This document shows, in pieces, positions 1-6,125 of a DNA stretch of 9,208 bases. Source of the stretch: Lentimicrobium sp. (GTDB taxonomy: Bacteria; Bacteroidota; Bacteroidia; Flavobacteriales; Flavobacteriaceae). Where the stretch lies: the NCBI GenBank assembly GCA_022758945.1, contig JAEMQE010000058.1, positions 7,677 through 16,884 on the forward strand, given 5' to 3'. A program made the position numbers and the translations under genes. Positions within the stretch are counted from its first letter, which is position 1. Each line of letters starts with the position of its first letter. The notes under the pieces are model-generated. The model had not been told where the DNA came from and ran no database searches. It was given only the letters and a program-made list of their open reading frames with translations.

Positions 1-413
1 CCACTTCGGTCAATGGATTGTTGCATCGTATTATCGGTCAAAACACAAAAAATGACAGGAATATCGGTTTCTACGTTCAAGTCTTTTATGCCTTGTGAAA
101 CTGCTTCGCAAACAAAATCAAAATGTTTAGTTTCGCCTTGAATCACACAACCAATAGCAATTACAGCATCCACATTTTGAGTTTGCAACATTTTTTTGGC
201 GCCATAAACGAGTTCAAAACTCCCAGGAACATTCCATCGAATAATGTGTTCTGATGGCACTTCGTTGTCCAAAAGTCCTGTGACTGCTCCAAAACAAAGC
301 GCTTCGGTTATAGTGTCATTCCATTCTGAAACAACAATCCCAAACCGAAAATTTTTCGCGTTTGGGATTGAATTTTTATCGTATTCGGATAAGTTTTTAT
401 TTATTGTTGCCAT
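1..413 (-). CDS. ribH: 6,7-dimethyl-8-ribityllumazine synthase (partial, 3' end beyond window)
   Basis: This enzyme condenses 5-amino-6-ribitylamino-uracil with 3,4-dihydroxy-2-butanone 4-phosphate to give 6,7-dimethyl-8-ribityllumazine, the penultimate step of riboflavin synthesis, in the cytosol. I translated it from the ATG at 413-411: 137 complete residues are present before the window edge. Family landmarks are SEWN at 29-32 (aromatic residue that stacks on the pyrimidine), VPGSFE at 62-67, and GETKHFDF at 93-100, with H97 as the expected catalytic histidine. IDRS at 134-137 includes the phosphate-binding arginine R136. The usual length is about 155-165 residues, so roughly 20-25 C-terminal residues are missing, including the GGKHGNKG-type tail. 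It lies downstream of the TPR gene on the same strand, separated only by a large inverted repeat. No FMN riboswitch is visible upstream. The identity is very secure. Confidence 0.96.
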   Translation of the reverse strand, partial: MATINKNLSEYDKNSIPNAKNFRFGIVVSEWNDTITEALCFGAVTGLLDNEVPSEHIIRWNVPGSFELVYGAKKMLQTQNVDAVIAIGCVIQGETKHFDFVCEAVSQGIKDLNVETDIPVIFCVLTDNTMQQSIDRS

Positions 414-416
414 TTT

Positions 417-482
417 ATTTTAGATTGCAGATTTTAGATTGCTAAATTACGAATCTAAAATCTAAAATCTGCAATCTAAAAT
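417..482. repeat. Perfect 24-bp inverted repeat filling the TPR gene-ribH gap
   Basis: The arms 417-440 and 459-482 are exact reverse complements, with an 18-nt spacer. The arms are made of repeats of the word ATCTAAAA plus a GATTGCAGA block. Because that word is duplicated, a second register is possible (432-440 with 452-460). The structure starts 3 nt after the TPR stop codon (486-488) and ends 3 nt before the ribH start (413), so it occupies 66 of the 72 intergenic bases. In the minus-strand transcript it would form a long A/T-rich stem next to the ribH start codon. It could be a REP-like intergenic repeat, a terminator or a processing site. From memory, similar AATCTAAAATCTGCAATCT-like words recur in Flavobacterium intergenic regions, but I could not check this. 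Confidence 0.85.
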
Positions 483-485
483 TAT

Positions 486-1259
486 TTATTGTGCTAATCC
501 TATCAATACATCTATTGAAGCTGCTTCCGGAGAGGCTTCAAAATTGTCTTTAATATCTGTGAAATATTTCAAGGCATCCGCTTTATTTCCTAATGCCAAT
601 GCAGTTTTTCCGGCTTTCAACAAGAAACGTGGTGTAGTAAAATCATTTTTATTGGCTTCAGCCGCTTTTACATAATTTTCCAAAGCTTCTTTTGGTTGGT
701 TATTTTGCGAATAAGCATCACCAATTGCACCTTTTGCCAAAGCACTCAAAACGATATCATCTGATTTGAATTTGCTTAAATAGTCAATCGCTTCAGTGTA
801 TTTTCCAGTATTTAAATAGGCAATACCCGCATAATAATTGGCTAGATTTCCAGCGTCAGTTCCAGAATATTCATCGGCAATTTTTATAAAACCAAATTTC
901 CCTTCAGAACCATTCAATGCTAATTTATATAGAGAATCGCTTGCAACTCCGTCTGTAGCTTTTTGAAAGTTTTGTTGTGCAACAAACATTTCGGTAGCGG
1001 CTTCATCTTGTTTTGGCGCAGCAACAAATTTTTGATATGTCAAATATCCAACAGTCAATAATGCAATTGCACCAACAACTCCAATAATAATTCTTTGATT
1101 TTTAGCTACAAAATTCTCAGTTTTAGATGCAGTGGCGTCCAATGTTGAAAAAACTTCTGCAGTTTTGCTATTTTTCTCCAAAACTTTTATGTCTTCGGTA
1201 ACTTCTTTTCCTTCTTTTTCTTTTGCTGGTTTATATCCTCTTTTATTATAAGTAGCCAT
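486..1259 (-). CDS. Membrane-anchored tetratricopeptide-repeat protein
   Basis: This 257-residue protein has no assigned enzymatic function. Residues 1-53 are a charged, Lys/Glu-rich N-terminal tail that should be cytoplasmic. One transmembrane helix follows at about 57-75 (IIIGVVGAIALLTVGYLTY). The rest is a soluble region of helical TPR-like hairpins at about 138-166 (YYAGIAYLNTGKYTEAIDYL), 173-203 (AKGAIGDAYSQNNQPKEALE) and 210-240. The layout resembles YfgM-type proteins (short N-tail, one helix, periplasmic TPRs), which in proteobacteria act as envelope chaperone partners of the Sec translocon. That is an analogy from architecture, not proof of orthology. The start ATG is preceded by a plausible Bacteroidota -7 element about 24 nt upstream. 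The gene is divergent from recF and co-directional with ribH, and is probably co-transcribed with it. Confidence 0.85.
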   Translation of the reverse strand: MATYNKRGYKPAKEKEGKEVTEDIKVLEKNSKTAEVFSTLDATASKTENFVAKNQRIIIGVVGAIALLTVGYLTYQKFVAAPKQDEAATEMFVAQQNFQKATDGVASDSLYKLALNGSEGKFGFIKIADEYSGTDAGNLANYYAGIAYLNTGKYTEAIDYLSKFKSDDIVLSALAKGAIGDAYSQNNQPKEALENYVKAAEANKNDFTTPRFLLKAGKTALALGNKADALKYFTDIKDNFEASPEAASIDVLIGLAQ

Positions 1260-1283
1260 TTAAATATTTAATTTAGTGAGTGG

Positions 1284-1291
1284 CAAAAATA
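1284..1291 (-). promoter_or_regulatory. Candidate Bacteroidota -7 promoter element for the TPR gene and ribH
   Basis: On the minus strand these bases read TATTTTTG, an exact match to the TAnnTTTG consensus used by the Bacteroidota primary sigma factor. They end 24 nt before the ATG at 1259. The -33 element is weak: a TTTT stretch lies 18 nt upstream instead of the usual TTTG. The region is very AT-rich, so chance matches are likely. The facing recF side of this 145-nt divergent gap shows only poor matches, such as TATTTTTC at 1327-1334. Confidence 0.4.
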
Positions 1292-1404
1292 TAATATTTA
1301 TTCAAATCTAAAACCTCTTTTATCGATATTTTTCAATAATTTGCACCCACTTAAAAAAATTTGTCCAAAATCAGGAAGATTCCCAATACCAGCAAGCTTT
1401 ACCA

Positions 1405-2484
1405 ATGTATTTAAAAACCATTTCATTATTCAATTACAAGAACTTTTCCGAAGCAAATTTCGAATTTGTGGGCAAAATAAATTGTTTTGTGGGCAAAAAC
1501 GGAATTGGAAAGACGAATGTGCTGGATGCAATCTACCATTTATCTTACGGAAAAAGTTATTTCAACCCTCAAGCCGTCCAAAATATCAAACACGGCGAAG
1601 AGTTTTTCGTCATTGACGGCGAATTTGAAATCAACGAAAGAAACGAACAAATCATTTGTAGTTTAAAAAAAGGACAGAAAAAAATATTGAAACGCAACGG
1701 AAAAATCTATGATAAATTTTCAGAACACGTTGGGTTTATTCCTTTGGTTATTATTTCTCCTGCTGACACGGATTTGATCGTTGAAGGCAGTGAAACCAGA
1801 AGGAAGTTTATGGATAGCGTCATTTCGCAATTGGATTCCCAATACTTGAAGCAACTCATTCAATATCAAAAAGTGATGAGTCAGCGCAATGCTTTATTGA
1901 AATATTTTGCAGTGAATTATGTTTTCGAAACCGATACACTTTCTATTTATAATGAGCAACTTGACACTTTTGGGAAATACATTTTCGAAAAGCGAAAAGA
2001 ATTCATTGAGCAATTTATCCCTATTTTCAATACGCATCATCAAGCCATAACAGGTTCACAAGAAACGGTTCAATTGGTTTACGAAAGTCATTTATTCGAA
2101 AATGATTTACTGACACTTTTAGAGGAAAATATCAATAAAGACAGAGCTTTACATTACACCAGCGTTGGAATTCATAAAGATGATTTGTCGTTTGAAATTG
2201 ATAATTATCCCATAAAGAAATTTGGCTCACAAGGCCAACAAAAATCGTTTTTAATTGCTTTAAAACTAGCACAATTCGAATTTTTAAAAACCCAAAGCGG
2301 TTTTAAACCCATTTTGCTTTTTGATGACATCTTTGATAAATTGGACGAAAGTCGGGTTTCCAAAATAATCGAAATGGTCAACAGCGATACTTTTGGACAG
2401 TTATTTATTTCAGACACACATCCGGAACGAACTGAAACCATTGTCAAATCGACTCATCAAACTTATAAAATTTTCAATCTGTAA
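1405..2484 (+). CDS. recF: DNA replication and repair protein RecF
   Basis: RecF is an SMC/ABC-type ATPase that works with RecO and RecR to load RecA at single-strand gaps bounded by duplex DNA, supporting recovery of stalled replication forks. The 359-residue length is normal for the family. Visible motifs, in order: Walker A GKNGIGKT at 30-37; the conserved block ISPADTDLIVEGSETRRKFM at about 117-136; GIHKDDL at 255-261; the ABC signature SQGQQ at 275-279; Walker B with D-loop ILLFDDIFDKLD at 303-314; and the switch region ISDTHPER at 335-342. The start at 1405 gives the expected MYLKTISLFNYKNF N-terminus. As is common in Bacteroidota, recF is not next to dnaN or dnaA. It is divergent from the TPR-ribH pair and followed 41 nt later by the DUF3089 lipoprotein gene. 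No frameshift or missing motif is seen. Confidence 0.97.
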   Translation: MYLKTISLFNYKNFSEANFEFVGKINCFVGKNGIGKTNVLDAIYHLSYGKSYFNPQAVQNIKHGEEFFVIDGEFEINERNEQIICSLKKGQKKILKRNGKIYDKFSEHVGFIPLVIISPADTDLIVEGSETRRKFMDSVISQLDSQYLKQLIQYQKVMSQRNALLKYFAVNYVFETDTLSIYNEQLDTFGKYIFEKRKEFIEQFIPIFNTHHQAITGSQETVQLVYESHLFENDLLTLLEENINKDRALHYTSVGIHKDDLSFEIDNYPIKKFGSQGQQKSFLIALKLAQFEFLKTQSGFKPILLFDDIFDKLDESRVSKIIEMVNSDTFGQLFISDTHPERTETIVKSTHQTYKIFNL

Positions 2485-2508
2485 TTTTTTTTAAAATTTG
2501 TATATTTA
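2478..2508 (+). promoter_or_regulatory. Candidate Bacteroidota promoter for the DUF3089 lipoprotein gene
   Basis: A -33-like TCTG (2478-2481, one mismatch to TTTG) is separated by exactly 19 nt from a -7-like TATATTTA (2501-2508, one mismatch in the TTTG half of TAnnTTTG). The element ends 17 nt before the ATG at 2526. The -33 part overlaps the last codon of recF. The spacing is right, but both halves are imperfect and the region is AT-rich, so this is tentative. If real, the lipoprotein gene can be expressed separately from recF. Confidence 0.35.
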
Positions 2509-2525
2509 CCTGAAAACAAATTAAA

Positions 2526-3575
2526 ATGAAACATCAAATCCTTTTGCTGCTTTTTGTAGGTTTTCTTTTTTTTGGTTGTAGCGTACAAAACACTAATAAT
2601 CACGCAACAACATCTATAAATAATAGTCATCTTTTGGATTCTATTGATTATTCTTTAGTCAAAAATTGGGCGGTTTTACCCGGAAATTATCCTGATAATA
2701 TAAAGAAATATTCTGTGCAGAATCCACAAGATTCAATTGATGTTTTTTATGTTTATCCTACCCTACTCGTTTCAGACAAGGATAAAAGGTGGAATGTTCC
2801 CATTGATGACAGTATTCAAAGAAATAAAGTTCTGAATGTTGCCGTTCGTTTTCAGGCTTCAGCTTGGGCAAGTTCAGGCAATTTGTATGTTCCTTATTAT
2901 CAACAAGCGCATATTCGTTCCTACAATAATCTTGAAAATGGCGGTAAGACTGCACTATTGCTTGCTTATTCTGATGTAAAAGCCGCATTCGAATATTATT
3001 TAAAACATTATAATCACGGTCGAGGTATTATTCTGGCAGGTCACAGTCAGGGAAGCACGCATATTTCTTATTTATTGCGCGATTTTTTTGATGGTAAACC
3101 TTTGCAAAAACAACTCGTTGCGGCTTACATCCCCGGAGTAGGATTGGATAAAAATCAATTCAAAACCATTCCGTTTATGGAGCATCCAGACCAAATAGGA
3201 GGTTTTGTAACTTGGAATACTTTCAAAAAGAAGTTTGACAAAAACAAATACAAATGGTTCAAAGGAAAAGTTGTAATAAATCCCGTGACTTGGGACACCA
3301 CAGCCTTTGCACAAAGAGAACTTCACAAAGGGTTCTTGTATTCCAATGGTAAAATGTATAAAAATAGTTTTGACACCCATACTGCTGATGGAGTAATTTG
3401 GATTTCGACACCGCATTTTCCTTATCGTTATCTTACTTTAACAATGCAAAATTATCATCCTGGAGATGTGAATTTATTTTGGGAAGACATTAAAGAAAAT
3501 TCACTTTTAAGAATCAAAAGCTACCGCACGAACCAAAAAAGTTATTATTATGCAAAAGCAGAAAATAAAAATTAG
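2526..3575 (+). CDS. DUF3089 family lipoprotein (predicted alpha/beta hydrolase)
   Basis: This 349-residue protein opens with a lipoprotein signal peptide: a hydrophobic stretch at 5-17, then a lipobox ending FFGC, with C18 as the lipidated cysteine. The mature protein should be anchored in an envelope membrane. IDVFYVYPT at 71-79 is typical of the DUF3089 family. The nucleophile elbow GHSQGS is at 172-177, with S174 the likely catalytic serine. The C-terminal NYHPGDVNLFWEDI at 309-322 contains the conserved H-x-x-D-x-x-L-F pattern, making H311 the likely catalytic histidine. The family has an alpha/beta-hydrolase fold, and I know of no well-established substrate, so an esterase or lipase role is only an inference. 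It stands alone between recF (41-nt gap) and the thioredoxin gene (88-nt gap), with a possible promoter of its own. Confidence 0.85.
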   Translation: MKHQILLLLFVGFLFFGCSVQNTNNHATTSINNSHLLDSIDYSLVKNWAVLPGNYPDNIKKYSVQNPQDSIDVFYVYPTLLVSDKDKRWNVPIDDSIQRNKVLNVAVRFQASAWASSGNLYVPYYQQAHIRSYNNLENGGKTALLLAYSDVKAAFEYYLKHYNHGRGIILAGHSQGSTHISYLLRDFFDGKPLQKQLVAAYIPGVGLDKNQFKTIPFMEHPDQIGGFVTWNTFKKKFDKNKYKWFKGKVVINPVTWDTTAFAQRELHKGFLYSNGKMYKNSFDTHTADGVIWISTPHFPYRYLTLTMQNYHPGDVNLFWEDIKENSLLRIKSYRTNQKSYYYAKAENKN

Positions 3576-3663
3576 ATAAATTTTATTTTCTTTAACTTAT
3601 TCTTTAAAAATTGCTTGTGTAAATTACTTATTTTAGCATCTTCAAATTTAAAATCAAATTACC

Positions 3664-4365
3664 ATGAAAATTCGTTCCCTTTTCTTCATTTTATTTGCCT
3701 CAATTACGATTTTATCGTGCAATGGACAAACCTCCAAAAACATAAAAGATATTGACCCGAAGGCATTCTCCGAAAAAATAATTGCAACACCAAATGCACA
3801 AATTATCGATGTTAGAACACCTCAGGAATTCGCCGCAGGACACATTGACAATGCCTTAAATATAAATTGGCTAGGAGATGATTTTGTGGTAAATGCCGAA
3901 AAATTAGATAAAACAAAACCTGTTTTTGTCTATTGTAAAACCAACAATAGAAGTCCCTTAGCAGCTGCAAAATTAGAAGAATTAGGTTTTAAAACCATCT
4001 ACGAACTGCAAGGTGGCCTCTTAAAATGGGATGCCGATGGATTCTCGAAACCTACCGATAGAATCATAGGAGTTTGCCCTCAGGAATTTGCCGAATTATT
4101 AAATACCAATAAAAAAGTATTGGTTGATTTTAATGCCAAATGGTGTGCCCCTTGTAAAAAAATGGGACCTTATCTAGATAAAATGCAAAAAGATATGGCA
4201 GAAAAAGTGGTTATCGTAAGATTAGATGCAGATGAAAATCCTACTTTGGTAAAAGAAATGAAAATCGAAGAACTTCCCACTTTAATTTTATATGAAAACA
4301 AGGTAATAAAATGGAAACATTATGGTTATATCAGTGAAGAAGATTTGAAAAAACAACTGCAATAA
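3664..4365 (+). CDS. Rhodanese-thioredoxin fusion lipoprotein
   Basis: This 233-residue protein joins two redox-related domains behind a lipoprotein signal peptide (hydrophobic 6-17, lipobox ILSC, lipidated C19). The rhodanese-like domain spans about 28-127: IIDVRTPQEFAAGHI at 47-61, then the active-site loop with C91 and R96 in CKTNNR, followed by ELQGGLLKW at 114-122. The thioredoxin domain spans about 138-232, with WCAPC at 160-164 (redox cysteines C161 and C164) and the cis-proline region ELPTL at 203-207 (P205). The signal peptide places both active sites outside the cytoplasm, where the protein could reduce or exchange disulfides, or handle sulfane sulfur. The substrate is unknown. It is the first gene of a tight four-gene run, 10 nt before DUF2461. 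A TATTTTAG at 3629-3636 is a poor -7 match. Confidence 0.9.
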   Translation: MKIRSLFFILFASITILSCNGQTSKNIKDIDPKAFSEKIIATPNAQIIDVRTPQEFAAGHIDNALNINWLGDDFVVNAEKLDKTKPVFVYCKTNNRSPLAAAKLEELGFKTIYELQGGLLKWDADGFSKPTDRIIGVCPQEFAELLNTNKKVLVDFNAKWCAPCKKMGPYLDKMQKDMAEKVVIVRLDADENPTLVKEMKIEELPTLILYENKVIKWKHYGYISEEDLKKQLQ

Positions 4366-4375
4366 TCAACAAAAT

Positions 4376-5050
4376 ATGCTTTCAAAAGACAGTTTACAAT
4401 TTCTAGATGAATTAAAAGCCAATAACAATCGGGATTGGTTTTTGGACAATAAAAAGCGCTATGAAGTTTTCAAAAAAGACTATCAACAGTTGGTGGCTGA
4501 TTTTCTGGATGCAATGAAACCGCTCGACCCTTCGCTAGAAATGCTGGAAGTCAAAAACTGTACGTTCCGAATCAATCGCGACATCCGATTTTCAAAAGAC
4601 AAATCACCCTATAAAGACCATATAGGCGTTTGGTTATCCAGCGGTGCCAAAGGTAAAAATCGCTCCGGTTATTATGTTCACATTGCCAGAGCGGGCAGTT
4701 TTATAGCTGGTGGATTCTATTGTCCGGAAGCCGAAGATTTGAAAAAAGTACGAAAGGAAATTGCCTATTTTCACGAAGATTTAGAAGAAATTCTCAATAA
4801 CAAAAACTTCAAAAAAGAATTTGGCGATTTTGACAGAAATGAAACTAATTTACTGAAAAATCCGCCCAGAGGCTACGAAAAAGACCATCCTGCGATAGAG
4901 TTCCTAAAGCTAAAAAGCTTCGAAACTTCCCAAAAATTTGATATAAATGAAGTGACAAAAGAAGATTTTGTTGCCAAAATGAGCAAGAAATTAATCGTTT
5001 TGAAGCCCTTGAACGATTTTATCAATCGAGCCGTAACTTCCGAAGAATAA
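4376..5050 (+). CDS. DUF2461 domain-containing protein
   Basis: This 224-residue protein matches the DUF2461 (TIGR02453-type) family along its length. I know of no established biochemical function for the family. The N-terminal FLDELKANNNRDWFLDNKKR (9-28) is the usual opening, in which a few residues precede an NNxxWF motif. The conserved core FRINRDIRFSKDKSPYKDHI at 64-83 is strongly family-specific, followed by GYYVHI at 98-103 and GGFYCPEAEDLKKVR at 112-126. The tail at 161-168 carries the typical PPRGY. There is no signal peptide or membrane helix, so the protein should be cytosolic, unlike the lipoprotein encoded just upstream. The ATG lies 10 nt after the thioredoxin stop, and the glycosyltransferase starts 8 nt after this gene, so co-transcription is likely but does not by itself indicate a shared pathway. 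Confidence 0.92.
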   Translation: MLSKDSLQFLDELKANNNRDWFLDNKKRYEVFKKDYQQLVADFLDAMKPLDPSLEMLEVKNCTFRINRDIRFSKDKSPYKDHIGVWLSSGAKGKNRSGYYVHIARAGSFIAGGFYCPEAEDLKKVRKEIAYFHEDLEEILNNKNFKKEFGDFDRNETNLLKNPPRGYEKDHPAIEFLKLKSFETSQKFDINEVTKEDFVAKMSKKLIVLKPLNDFINRAVTSEE

Positions 5051-5058
5051 TTCAATAA

Positions 5059-6123
5059 ATGGCAAAAAGGAAGATACTTTTTCTAGGAGAAACTTACAGA
5101 GCAGATGCCATAACCTGGATGAATGGACTTACAGCATTTGGCGACTTTGAATTTATCACTTGGGAATTAAAAACACCAAATCATACTTTTTTCAGCCGTT
5201 TTTTTCGCCTTTTAGAATTTTGTACGGGACTTTTTCAAGTCAGAAAAATAATTAAACAGCACCAACCTGATATGGTAATTGCAGAGAGAACCACAAGTTA
5301 TGGTTTTCTTGCAGCAATATCAGGCGTGAAACCAATAGCAATTGCGCAACAAGGCAGAACCGATTTATGGCCCGAAAAATCGCTTTTGCTACCATTAAAA
5401 AAAATAATTCAGCACTATGCTTTCGAAAAAGCCGATTTGATTCATGCTTGGGGACCAGTGATGACCATTTCAATGAAAGCCATCCATGTCGATATGAACA
5501 AAGTTTTGGTTTTACCAAAAGGAATCGATTTGGTGAAATTTGGAAAGCAAAACACAGCGAATACTTCAAAAATTAATGCCATTGTCACTCGATCACTAAC
5601 TTCTGATTATCGTCACGATATTATTTTAAAAGCTTTTTCAATCCTAAACCAAAAAGGGATTGATTTCCAACTTACTATTGTTGGCGATGGAAAAGAACTA
5701 CCAAAGTTGAAGGAATTGGCAAGGAAATTAAAAATTGAAAAAAAGGTCAATTTAACAGGAAGAATTCCAAATACAAAACTACCTGAATTATTACAAAAGT
5801 CAAATATTTATCTCAGTATGCCAATAACCGAAGGGGTTTCGGCTTCTTTATTTGAAGCTATGGCGTGCAATTGTTATCCAATTGTAACTGATATTCCGGG
5901 AAATCAAAGCTGGATTAAACACCGCGAAAATGGGCAATTAATTACCATTGACAATTATAGAATGCTCGCCGAAGAAATACTTTGGGCTTTCGAAAACAAA
6001 GAATATCGAAACGCTGCCGTTTTAAAAAATAGACAATTTGTGGAAGAAAATGCAGATTACAATACTAATATGAAAATCATTGCCGACAAGTATCACGAAT
6101 TAATTAACACAAAAAATAATTAA
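5059..6123 (+). CDS. Glycosyltransferase, GT4-like (GT-B fold)
   Basis: This 354-residue protein has the two-domain GT-B layout. The N-terminal acceptor domain (about 1-160) begins KILFLGETYRADAITW and contains the PDMVIAERTTSYG strand and loop at 70-82. The donor-binding domain (about 172-354) contains LTIVGDGKELPKLKELA at 205-221, the NLTGRIP strand at 231-237, and the EX7E motif formed by E258 and E266 in EGVSASLFEAMA, the usual nucleotide-sugar binding signature of retaining GT4 enzymes. The sugar donor and acceptor cannot be deduced. No membrane helix is evident. It is 8 nt after DUF2461 and only 2 nt before asnB. The asnB pairing resembles arrangements in surface polysaccharide loci, but no Wzx, Wzy or sugar-nucleotide genes are present here, so a role in a cell-surface glycan is an inference. 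Confidence 0.88.
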   Translation: MAKRKILFLGETYRADAITWMNGLTAFGDFEFITWELKTPNHTFFSRFFRLLEFCTGLFQVRKIIKQHQPDMVIAERTTSYGFLAAISGVKPIAIAQQGRTDLWPEKSLLLPLKKIIQHYAFEKADLIHAWGPVMTISMKAIHVDMNKVLVLPKGIDLVKFGKQNTANTSKINAIVTRSLTSDYRHDIILKAFSILNQKGIDFQLTIVGDGKELPKLKELARKLKIEKKVNLTGRIPNTKLPELLQKSNIYLSMPITEGVSASLFEAMACNCYPIVTDIPGNQSWIKHRENGQLITIDNYRMLAEEILWAFENKEYRNAAVLKNRQFVEENADYNTNMKIIADKYHELINTKNN

Positions 6124-6125
6124 TT

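Noticed and set aside
414..485. FMN riboswitch upstream of ribH
   Set aside because: The whole gap is only 72 nt and is filled by an AT-rich perfect palindrome. The multi-helix conserved core of an FMN riboswitch could not fit.
1341..1616. Plus-strand 91-codon ORF beginning in the recF upstream gap
   Set aside because: It overlaps the start of recF in another frame and its translation has no recognisable motif, while the recF frame encodes intact Walker A and family motifs.
2205..2447. Antisense ORF inside recF
   Set aside because: It is the opposite strand of the well-conserved SQGQQ and Walker B region of RecF. The sequence constraint comes from recF.
3072..3416. Antisense ORF of 114 codons inside the DUF3089 gene
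   Set aside because: The hydrolase frame has signal peptide and family motifs on the plus strand. The antisense translation shows no domain and no promoter or start context of its own.
3576..3663. Intrinsic terminator after the DUF3089 gene
   Set aside because: Only a 6-bp A/T stem (AAAATT with AATTTT) is present. It has no GC and no solid U-tract, too weak to call in DNA this AT-rich.
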